Assembly (NCBI GenBank): GCA_002085285.1
Contig: NATK01000157.1
Location: 1 to 5,531 of the forward strand
Length of the DNA stretch: 5,531 nt
Source of the DNA: Candidatus Latescibacteria bacterium 4484_7
Lineage (GTDB): Bacteria; Krumholzibacteriota; Krumholzibacteriia; Krumholzibacteriales; Krumholzibacteriaceae
Direction: 5' to 3'
Positions 1-5,487 of this stretch are shown piece after piece. The first letter of the stretch is position 1; every line of letters starts with the position of its first letter. The position numbers and the translations under genes were made by a program. The notes beneath the pieces were generated by a model. It saw nothing but the letters and a program-made list of their open reading frames with translations, ran no database searches and was not told the origin of the DNA.

Positions 1-512
1 TCTCCCGTGATGAGAACGGTTGCTCTGGTATCGGCGATCATATCGACTGTTTTAAGTATCTCTTTGAGCTTCGCAGAGAACCCGATTATCTCTTTGCCTC
101 TCGATATATTGAGCTTCCTCTTTAGTTGCTTATTCTCGTCTCTGAGACTTGAATATTCGAACGCCTTCTCCAGCTTTATCTTTATCTCATCTACCGTGAA
201 AGGCTTTTCGATGTAGTCGTAGGCTCCGAGTCTCATAGCCTCCGTGGCCTGCTCGATACTTGCATAGCCAGTCATCACTATTACGGTGGATTTGATTCCT
301 CTCTTGTGCAGCACCTTCAATAGCTCGAGCCCCTCGTCCTTGTCGTTCATCTTGACATCTGTGAGGATCACATCGAACGAATCTTTCTCCACCGCCTCAA
401 GCGTCTCTGCGAGGTCCTGTGCTTCGGACACCTCGTACTTTGTCGAAAGTGCATCGATGAGAAACTCTCTCGTAAGCTTTTGATCGTCCACTATAAGAAT
501 CTTCTTCTCCAT
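1..512 (-). CDS. NtrC-family sigma-54-dependent response regulator, 3' part missing (window edge)
   Basis: Encodes the first 170 residues of a response regulator that should activate sigma-54 promoters when phosphorylated, probably by the kinase encoded just upstream. The receiver domain covers about residues 3-120: acidic pair D9/D10, phospho-acceptor D52, T81 and K103 (in EKPF). A charged helical linker follows, then the start of the AAA+ domain (IIGFSAKLKEIL ... TVLITG), and the window ends where Walker A should continue. The ATG is supported by a GGAGGT Shine-Dalgarno at 521-526, eight bases upstream, and the gene begins 16 bases after the kinase stop, so the two form an operon. Oddity: the loop after D52 reads MNDKDEG, lacking the usual proline and one residue longer than in the other receivers here. 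An FlrC/FleR-type flagellar regulator is possible, but the DNA-binding part is not visible. Confidence 0.93.
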   Translation of the reverse strand, partial: MEKKILIVDDQKLTREFLIDALSTKYEVSEAQDLAETLEAVEKDSFDVILTDVKMNDKDEGLELLKVLHKRGIKSTVIVMTGYASIEQATEAMRLGAYDYIEKPFTVDEIKIKLEKAFEYSSLRDENKQLKRKLNISRGKEIIGFSAKLKEILKTVDMIADTRATVLITG

Positions 513-528
513 TACCCATAACCTCCGT

Positions 529-1293
529 CTATCCTTTAACTACTCTTGCAATAGTCCCATGTCCCGGAGCGGTTTCGATCTCCACGTCGGCCCGCATCCT
601 CGATGCTGCGGCAAAGACAAGATTCAATCCGCAGCCAAGGTGTCCACTCTTCGTCGTATAGAAAAGACTGTCTACGTTTGCAAGCTGCTCGGCATTCATT
701 CCACTGCCGTTATCCCGCAGTTCGATCATCCATCTTTCGGCACCGTCGGTGCCGGAAAGGTTTCGAAAAGAAAATTCGATAACCCCTCTTTCTTCGATCG
801 CCTCAATGGCATTCGCGAGTAGATGCCTGAGCATCTTCCTGAAATCGTTTATGTCGCCCATGATTCTTGAGTCTCCGGGTACGTCGATCCTCAATTCAAC
901 CGCCCCTTTCGACGAGGACAATTCATTCCAGACGTCATTCAGAACAATAACGGGATCAATCGCCCCAACAGACGGCATCTTCGAAAGACGATAGTTCTCG
1001 AAGGTGGAAAGAAAGCCCTCGAGGCCAGCCATTCCTTTATTGATCTTACCGACCCATTTCCGAGCCTCGTCATTGAGGTCCTCCTCATAGGAAAGAAGCG
1101 AAGCGTACCCCTTGACACTCATACAATGGTTCCTTACCTGATGAATCATTATTGAAAGGAGCTTTTCGAGATTCACCATGCCCTCTGCACCATCTTCCAC
1201 TGAGAACCGGATTTTCCTCGTTCCTTTTCCGTGGAGCAGCATTTCAAATCTTTCCGTGTCCACTTCAATAGAACCATGAATTTGTTTCGACAT
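529..1293 (-). CDS. Short soluble sensor histidine kinase without recognisable sensor domain (FlrB/FleS-like?)
   Basis: A 254-residue cytoplasmic histidine kinase that should phosphorylate the NtrC-type regulator encoded 16 bases downstream. It has no membrane segment or signal peptide, and only about 45 residues precede the H-box, so no PAS or GAF input domain fits. The H-box is IMIHQVRNHCMSVKGYASLL with phospho-acceptor H51; the next residue is Gln rather than the usual Glu. The catalytic domain shows an N-box (LLANAIEAI, N161), G1 (DNGSGM, 194-199), F-box (FYTTK, 211-215) and G2 (GHLGCGLNL, 217-225), ending about where such domains end. The ATG has a GGAGG Shine-Dalgarno at 1303-1307 with nine-base spacing. 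A sigma-54 promoter candidate lies 67 bases upstream. From memory of the family, Gln after the His also occurs in FlrB/FleS flagellar kinases, which would suit the FliT-like gene in this window; that assignment is inference. Confidence 0.93.
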   Translation of the reverse strand: MSKQIHGSIEVDTERFEMLLHGKGTRKIRFSVEDGAEGMVNLEKLLSIMIHQVRNHCMSVKGYASLLSYEEDLNDEARKWVGKINKGMAGLEGFLSTFENYRLSKMPSVGAIDPVIVLNDVWNELSSSKGAVELRIDVPGDSRIMGDINDFRKMLRHLLANAIEAIEERGVIEFSFRNLSGTDGAERWMIELRDNGSGMNAEQLANVDSLFYTTKSGHLGCGLNLVFAAASRMRADVEIETAPGHGTIARVVKG

Positions 1294-1369
1294 CTTTGCT
1301 TTCCTCCCTGGGCTTCGTCACTCAAAAAGAAGGAAAAATTTTCTTTTCGACCAAACTGCTCAGTTGTAG

Positions 1370-1386
1370 GGGCAACAAGCATGCCT
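1370..1386 (-). promoter_or_regulatory. Sigma-54 (-24/-12) promoter for the short kinase/regulator operon
   Basis: The minus strand reads AGGCATGCTTGTTGCC. Compared with the sigma-54 consensus TGGCACG-N4-TTGCW, it keeps GGCA, the G at position 7 and TTGC, and the invariant GG (1385-1384) and GC (1373-1372) have the required 10 bases between them. Predicted transcription start is near 1360, giving a leader of about 67 bases to the ATG at 1293. A 12-bp dyad, TTTCATTTGAAA (1387-1398), abuts the -24 box. Promoter calls from sequence alone can be chance matches, but spacing, position and gene type agree. Confidence 0.65.
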
Positions 1387-1512
1387 TTTCATTTGAAAGA
1401 CTTACGCATGTGTGAAAAAAAATTCCTATTTAACAGGGATACAAGGGGTTAGGTCAGTGATAATAGGGAAAAATTTGCCTGGCCGATCGATCTTGATAGC
1501 ACAAAGTGAAGA

Positions 1513-1537
1513 AGAATGTTTGCCAGAGGGACATTCT
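1513..1537. promoter_or_regulatory. Inverted repeat AGAATGT-N11-ACATTCT, candidate upstream activator site
   Basis: Perfect 7-bp arms (1513-1519 and 1531-1537) separated by 11 bases. The centre is about 165 bases upstream of the start predicted from the sigma-54 promoter at 1370-1386, within the usual range for dimeric NtrC-family enhancer sites. No T-run follows on either strand, so a terminator is unlikely. The protein that binds is unknown; the NtrC-type regulator of the downstream operon is the natural candidate. Confidence 0.45.
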
Positions 1538-1565
1538 ATTGGTCAATATCTTTGCAGTAAAAAAT

Positions 1566-1581
1566 AGCAGGAAAAATGCCG
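1566..1581 (-). promoter_or_regulatory. Second, weaker sigma-54 -24/-12 match
   Basis: The minus strand reads CGGCATTTTTCCTGCT, with GG (1580-1579) and GC (1568-1567) correctly spaced 10 bases apart and GGCA and TGCT conserved. It lacks the T before GG and one T of TTGC. If used, transcription would start near 1555 with a leader of about 260 bases, and the dyad at 1513-1537 would lie downstream of the start. The site at 1370-1386 is the better candidate; this one may be chance. Confidence 0.25.
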
Positions 1582-1649
1582 GCAGTTGGTGTGCTGTATC
1601 TTGTTCCCGTCTCTGCAAACTGTAGATAAAAGTTCGAGAGGATTGGAAA

Positions 1650-1683
1650 ACAGGATCGAAGAACAGGGCTTATTCGATCCTGT
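1650..1683 (-). terminator. Hairpin terminator overlapping the stop of the sigma-54 regulator gene
   Basis: A perfect 11-bp inverted repeat (ACAGGATCGAA at 1650-1660 and its complement TTCGATCCTGT at 1673-1683) with a 12-base loop. In the minus-strand transcript the 5' arm holds the last sense codons, the loop begins with the TAA stop, and the 3' arm runs into UUUUCC. The stem is perfect but only moderately GC-rich and the U-run is short, so termination may be partial. It would separate the upstream kinase/regulator operon from the one downstream. Confidence 0.6.
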
Positions 1684-2880
1684 ACTGCTTGACCTTTTCA
1701 CGAAGTGTCTGTCTGCTTATACCGAGAATCTTCGCCGCCTGCGATTTGTTTTGACCCGTTTCATTGAGTGTCTTCTCTATGACGAGTCTCTCCATCTCCT
1801 TCAAGGTGATGGGGTATAGTTCATCTATCGTCGCCGGCCCTTCATGAGGCAAAATCTCTTCTTCACTCCCTGTGATCTCGGGAGGCAGATGCTCTGGCAA
1901 AAGCTCTTCCTCGGCCTCGAGAAGCATCGCCCTTTCTATGATGTTCTTCAGCTCCCTCACGTTTCCCGGCCATGAGTATCTTTGAAGGAGCTTCTCAACC
2001 TCGGGGCTTATGCTCCTTACGTTTTTCTTGAACTCCTTATTGAACATGGCAATGAAGTGATTCGCAAGAAGCGGTATGTCTTCCTTTCTTTCCCTCAACG
2101 GAGGAAGATAAACGGGAATTACCTGCAATCTGTAGTAGAGATCGTTTCGAAACTTCCCCTCCTTGATCGCCTGCTTCAAATCCCTGTTCGTAGCCGAGAT
2201 GATCCTCGTATTTACGCGTAGGTCTTTCACTCCTCCTACCCGTCTGAACGTTCGAGAAGGGTCTCGGGCAAAGCGGCGCAATTAATCTCGAGGAATGGCC
2301 TGTTCGAACCGTTGCTGCTCTCGTGGATCGCACGAGCGACTAGCTCTTTGCCCGTTCCGCTTTCGCCCTGAATAAGAATCGTGCTCGCCTTGCTCTCACC
2401 GATCTTCTTGAGCTTCTTGAAAACTTCCTGCATCACCTTGCTTCGACCGAGAAAGTTCTTGAAGTTGTAAGTTTCCCTCTCTTTCTTTCTGATCCCATCG
2501 AGCTGTTGCTTCAAGCTGCTCGATTCGAGTGCATTGGCTATCGACACCTTCATCTTTTCGAGTTGGAACGGCTTCAAGATAAAATCGTATGCCCCGTTCT
2601 TTATAGCCTCAACTGCTGTTTCTATCTCGCCGTATGCCGTCATCATTATAACGGGCACCTCGCTGTCCGTTTCTTTGAGCTTTTTGAGAACCTGAATGCC
2701 GTCTATGTCAGGCAGCTTGAGGTCGAGAATCACGAGATCGAAAGGATCATCCTGAAAAACCTTCAAGGCATTCTTGCCGTTTTCAGCCTCAGCCACCTCG
2801 TAATCGATGTTTCTAAGCGCCTCTCCGAGAGACCACCTTATCGTCTTCTCGTCGTCGACTATCAGTATTCTCTTCGACAT
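1670..2880 (-). pseudogene. NtrC-family sigma-54 activator with internal deletion and frameshift in the AAA+ domain
   Basis: Response regulator gene whose product should be the output partner of the large kinase encoded 17 bases upstream. Frame one (2880-2236) gives an intact receiver (D9/D10, D53, T81, K103), a linker, Walker A GESGTGKE (172-179) and EINCAALPETLLE, then four unrelated residues and TAG. Frame two resumes at about 2251 with TFRRVGGVKDLRVN, followed by the sensor I region (ISATNRDL), arginine-finger region (FRNDLYYRLQVIP), sensor II region (GNVRELKNIIERAMLL) and a C-terminal Fis-type helix-turn-helix ending KQYRIE. Between LLE and TFRRVGG, relatives carry about 53 more residues with the GAFTGA sigma-54 contact loop and Walker B; these are absent. 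The missing length must be 3n+1 bases, about 160. The ATG at 2880 is chosen over an in-frame TTG at 2886 because AAGGGG (2889-2894) is well spaced only for the ATG. This is a real pseudogene or an assembly error. Confidence 0.88.
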
Positions 2881-2897
2881 ATGCAAAACCCCTTTGA

Positions 2898-4964
2898 TTA
2901 CTGCGAAGAAACATTGCCACTCACCGCCGCCGCCATCTTTCTCGGAATCTCGACGAAGAACTTCGTTCCCTTTCCCTCAACGCTCTCATGGTAGAGTCTC
3001 CCCCCATGGGCTTCGACGATCTTTCTCGAAATGGACAAACCCAATCCGGTCCCGTTTGATTTCGTCGTAAAGAACGGATTGTACAACCGATCCTCGAGTT
3101 CAGCAGGTATCCCGCGCCCGGAGTCTTCGACCATAACTCTAATGAAAGAGGGTTCTTCACCCTCGCCGAGTACAATAGCGACATTTCCTCCCTCATTACA
3201 TGCCTCGATCCCGTTGAGTGCAATGTTGAGCACTACCTGTTTGATCTGCCCCCTGTCTATGATGCATTGATCATCTTCAAGTGTGTTTTCGATCGAGACC
3301 CTAACTCTGTGCTCCAAAGCTTTTTCCGAAAGCAGCGCGACTACCTCGTTCAGCACTTCTGATATTGACCCTTTGGTTGGATTGGGTGTCTGAGGCTTTG
3401 CGAAGAGAAGCAGATTTTTTATTATCCCGTCGAGCCTGTTTATCTCGTCGAGAATAACGGTGAGATACTTAATCTTATCCTTCTCGTCTGCGAGCTTTTC
3501 CCGGAGAACCTGTGCCGTCGTCGCTATTCCCGTGAGCGGGTTCCTTATCTCGTGAGCCACTCCAGCCGAGAGCTCGCCAAGCGATCTAAGACGGTCGGCC
3601 CTTCTAAGCTCTTCTTCCATCCTTTTCTGTTCGGTGAGATCGTCGAAAATCGCAATGAGCGTCTTTCCATGATAGTCATCGAGCTCAACAACAGAGGTGT
3701 TCAATCTGACAGGCACAGAAAAATCACCCTTGCTCAATACTACTTCGACGCTGCCGTTCGGCTTGTCGCTGCCGATGAGGTGCTCGAAGAGGCTTCCGCT
3801 ACCGAACGGATTGACGAAGAGATCGTCGAAATGTAATTGCTCGAGCGAATCAGGGACAAGATCGCGAGCTCTGTTATTGAGAAAAATGATCCTACCATCC
3901 CTGTCCGTCGTGAGGACACCACTGTTTATGTTGTTTAGGATCGTTTCGTTGAAGTTCTTCAGGTTCCGCAACTTGCTTATCGTTACTGCGTTTGCGACTT
4001 CCTCAGAGAGAATCGTCTGAATCGTATTGAGAAAATGATAATCGCTCAGATAGGAGAGTCTCGAGTGATACACCTTCCTAACGAGCAGGAATCCGAGCCA
4101 TCTCCCCTTGTATATGAGGGGGATGATGTTTTCCCGCCACTTCCTCCTCATCTCGAGACAAGAGAAGATTCGCTCTCCATCGTAGCTCTCCAGAGAAAAT
4201 ATCTCGGATGGCGTCAGATCCCTGCCGTGTGCATCCCTTAGTGTTTCGAGTGTTGAAGTGAGAAACTCTTCCTCCAACTGATAGGTCGTCCTCACATTGA
4301 GCGTCTTCCCCGAATCGCTGAAGAGAAGAAGAGCCGCCCCCTCGGCGTCAAGATATTTGCACAGAGCCATAAGGAATCTGTCGAGCGCATCGCTCCAGTT
4401 CTCGTCCGAGCTTATGTCCCTACCCATCTGGTAGAGCATCTTCAATCTAGTCACGTGGTTCTTAAGCGACTCGTTCGCCCTCGCAAGCTCCTCGTTCGTT
4501 CGCATGATCTTTCTGCTTAAATCGTTCTTCCTCTTCTCGAGGCGCTTGTTCGCCTTTTCCAGTTTGTCGATTATCCTCGAGTTCTGATCCTGAAGCATCA
4601 TATAGCCGTATGCCGCATCCACCACCTCTCCTATCTTAACCAGATCGAAAGGCTTTCGGACATAGTCGAACGTATTGAGTCTCAATGCTTCTATCGAGCT
4701 CTCAACCGACGCATATGCGGTCATTATAATGCATCTTGTCCTGGGCTGCTTATCACGCAGGTGACGTACTATATCTATCCCAGAACGATCTGGGAGCTTG
4801 AGATCTATGAGGGCCACATCGAACTCGTCGCGGTCGATGAGCTCCACTGCCTCTTCAGCACAATCGGCACAGCTCACCGTATAACCCTTCTTCGATAGAA
4901 ATTGATCCAGTATCTCTAGAAGCGACCTTTCGTCATCGGTGATAAGCACTCTGCCGTTCTTCAT
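2898..4964 (-). CDS. Soluble receiver-GAF-PAS sensor histidine kinase
   Basis: A 688-residue cytoplasmic kinase with no membrane segments. Order of parts: N-terminal receiver (about 3-120; D10/D11, phospho-acceptor D54, T82, K104); charged coiled coil (about 125-175); GAF-like region (about 175-330); PAS domain (about 335-447, ending IAIFDDLTEQKRMEEEL); HisKA with GVAHEIRNPLTGI and phospho-acceptor H471; HATPase with N-box VLNIALNGIEA (N584), G1 DSGRGI (614-619), F-box NPFFTTK (629-635) and G2 NGTGLGL (637-643). All catalytic motifs are intact. It should sense a cytoplasmic signal or partner through GAF/PAS, be tuned by phosphorylation of its receiver, and phosphorylate the NtrC-type regulator encoded 17 bases downstream. 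The ATG at 4964 is preferred because GGGGAG (4971-4976) precedes it by six bases and MKNGRVLITDDE is a normal receiver start. The frame opens further up to a TTG at 5042, but that overlaps the predicted -35 box. Confidence 0.95.
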   Translation of the reverse strand: MKNGRVLITDDERSLLEILDQFLSKKGYTVSCADCAEEAVELIDRDEFDVALIDLKLPDRSGIDIVRHLRDKQPRTRCIIMTAYASVESSIEALRLNTFDYVRKPFDLVKIGEVVDAAYGYMMLQDQNSRIIDKLEKANKRLEKRKNDLSRKIMRTNEELARANESLKNHVTRLKMLYQMGRDISSDENWSDALDRFLMALCKYLDAEGAALLLFSDSGKTLNVRTTYQLEEEFLTSTLETLRDAHGRDLTPSEIFSLESYDGERIFSCLEMRRKWRENIIPLIYKGRWLGFLLVRKVYHSRLSYLSDYHFLNTIQTILSEEVANAVTISKLRNLKNFNETILNNINSGVLTTDRDGRIIFLNNRARDLVPDSLEQLHFDDLFVNPFGSGSLFEHLIGSDKPNGSVEVVLSKGDFSVPVRLNTSVVELDDYHGKTLIAIFDDLTEQKRMEEELRRADRLRSLGELSAGVAHEIRNPLTGIATTAQVLREKLADEKDKIKYLTVILDEINRLDGIIKNLLLFAKPQTPNPTKGSISEVLNEVVALLSEKALEHRVRVSIENTLEDDQCIIDRGQIKQVVLNIALNGIEACNEGGNVAIVLGEGEEPSFIRVMVEDSGRGIPAELEDRLYNPFFTTKSNGTGLGLSISRKIVEAHGGRLYHESVEGKGTKFFVEIPRKMAAAVSGNVSSQ

Positions 4965-4970
4965 ACCTTG

Positions 4971-4977
4971 CTCCCCC
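4971..4977 (-). promoter_or_regulatory. Shine-Dalgarno fixing the start of the large kinase
   Basis: The minus strand reads GGGGGAG six bases before the ATG at 4964. It supports starting 26 codons inside the longest open frame, whose first codon (TTG at 5042) lies in the promoter and has no comparable site. Confidence 0.7.
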
Positions 4978-5012
4978 GAATAATATAAATGGCATACGCT
5001 TTCTTCGTGGGG

Positions 5013-5042
5013 ATTATTAGCACAAAGCCGATGATACTTCAA
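5013..5042 (-). promoter_or_regulatory. Sigma-70-type promoter of the large kinase operon
   Basis: The minus strand has TTGAAG (5042-5037), a 17-base spacer and TAATAA (5019-5014) preceded by TGC, which makes an extended -10. Read one base later the -10 is AATAAT with an 18-base spacer. The predicted start is near 5006, leaving a leader of about 42 bases to the ATG at 4964. An AT-rich stretch and one copy of the 16-bp direct repeat lie immediately upstream of the -35, where an UP element or activator would bind. Confidence 0.6.
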
Positions 5043-5046
5043 TAAA

Positions 5047-5062
5047 AAAGGAAAATTGTAGC
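5047..5062. repeat. 16-bp direct repeat, promoter-proximal copy
   Basis: AAAGGAAAATTGTAGC on the plus strand, identical to the copy at 5127-5142. It lies a few bases upstream of the -35 box of the large kinase promoter. The exact match over 16 bases in a short gap suggests a duplicated regulatory site, although the binding protein is unknown. Confidence 0.75.
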
Positions 5063-5082
5063 GGGAACAGAAATAGACAAGG

Positions 5083-5106
5083 TGACCCCCCTGTTATAAG
5101 GGGTCA
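5083..5106. promoter_or_regulatory. GC-rich dyad TGACCCC-N10-GGGGTCA, candidate operator
   Basis: Perfect 7-bp arms (5083-5089 and 5100-5106) around a 10-base spacer, with exactly 20 bases separating it from each flanking 16-bp repeat. In RNA it could fold, but the minus-strand sequence after it (CCTTGTCTATTTC) is not a proper U-run, so an operator is favoured over a terminator for the small upstream gene. The sequence is unrelated to the dyad at 1513-1537. Confidence 0.45.
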
Positions 5107-5126
5107 TGATGTATCTTCCGTTTCCT

Positions 5127-5142
5127 AAAGGAAAATTGTAGC
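5127..5142. repeat. 16-bp direct repeat, distal copy
   Basis: AAAGGAAAATTGTAGC again, 80 bases from the copy at 5047-5062 and in the same orientation. It lies between the stop of the small FliT-like gene and the dyad at 5083-5106. Confidence 0.75.
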
Positions 5143-5169
5143 AGACCGGAGAGCAGTTCCAAAACGCCC

Positions 5170-5475
5170 TCAAAAGTCCTCGAGTAATTCTAACTTGGAG
5201 AGTCTAAGCGTTCGTTTGTATAGCTCATCAAGGAGCCTGCTCTTTATCTCTTCGTCGAGGTTTATGATCTTCTCGGTATAATCGTAAGCTTTCTTCTTGA
5301 AAATCTCACTTTCCGAATCGAATGTTTCATTCTCCATTATGCGACATATCTTACCCGTGACATTTTCTCTGTCTCTCGTAAGTTTTTCCACTCTTTCGAA
5401 ATCACATTCTTTGACCGCCTCGAGTTGTCTAGTGCTTATTTGTAGTAATCTATCGTAGAGAAAGAGGATCTCCAA
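5170..5475 (-). CDS. Small all-helical protein, possible FliT/FlgN-type flagellar chaperone
   Basis: A 101-residue acidic/basic protein with no cysteine pairs, membrane segment or signal peptide, predicted largely helical. The N-terminal part (YDRLLQISTRQLEAVKECDF followed by ERVEKLTRDRENVTGKI) has the pattern of FliT-like chaperones: two amphipathic helices around an acidic D-F-E/D-x-[VL] turn and a charged E-K-L-x-x-x-R-E stretch. Length also fits FliT, which binds the flagellar cap protein FliD. The remainder is heptad-like and ends LSKLELLEDF. Translation starts at TTG: GGGGAGG at 5481-5487 precedes it by five bases, the frame is closed by TGA at 5491-5493, and no ATG or GTG start is available upstream. 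The protein is real by its ribosome site and amino-acid make-up, but the family call is by pattern only and other small coiled-coil proteins could look alike. Confidence 0.75.
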   Translation of the reverse strand: MEILFLYDRLLQISTRQLEAVKECDFERVEKLTRDRENVTGKICRIMENETFDSESEIFKKKAYDYTEKIINLDEEIKSRLLDELYKRTLRLSKLELLEDF

Positions 5476-5480
5476 TTCAA

Positions 5481-5487
5481 CCTCCCC
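5481..5487 (-). promoter_or_regulatory. Strong Shine-Dalgarno in front of a TTG start
   Basis: The minus strand reads GGGGAGG five bases before the TTG at 5475. The strength of this site decides the start of the FliT-like gene and suggests that the rare start codon is offset by a good ribosome site. Confidence 0.65.

Larger units (their letters stand above)
1294..1669. other. Intergenic regulatory region between the two two-component operons
   Basis: About 376 bases with no convincing gene on either strand. Short open frames here lack family features and ribosome sites. The gap holds, in transcription order on the minus strand: the tail of a terminator hairpin, a weak -24/-12 match (1566-1581), a perfect 7-bp dyad (1513-1537), A-tracts around 1331-1340, 1469-1474 and 1572-1576, a strong -24/-12 match (1370-1386) and the Shine-Dalgarno of the short kinase. 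The order of dyad, A-tract and -24/-12 promoter is that of an enhancer-driven sigma-54 promoter, where A-tracts could help bend the DNA. Confidence 0.7.

Noticed and set aside
1387..1398. Palindrome TTTCATTTGAAA next to the -24 box as a separate operator.
   Set aside because: It is short and AT-rich, so it could easily be chance; mentioned only under the promoter.
2236..2262. Programmed ribosomal frameshifting at the break in the sigma-54 regulator.
   Set aside because: A frameshift alone would restore a continuous protein, but about 53 conserved residues are missing at the junction, so sequence has been lost.
1670..2281. Treating the 3' half of the sigma-54 regulator as an independent gene starting at 2281.
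   Set aside because: Residues before TFRRVGG come from out-of-frame reading of the upstream half. The remainder begins mid-AAA+ domain and continues the same gene family.
2506..2994. Plus-strand open frame of 162 codons.
   Set aside because: It lies opposite strongly supported minus-strand coding sequence, crosses the junction between two genes, and shows no recognisable motif.
4965..5042. Extension of the large kinase to a TTG at 5042, adding 26 residues.
   Set aside because: The extra residues do not resemble a receiver start, no ribosome site precedes the TTG, and the stretch contains the predicted -35/-10 promoter. The ATG at 4964 has a good Shine-Dalgarno.
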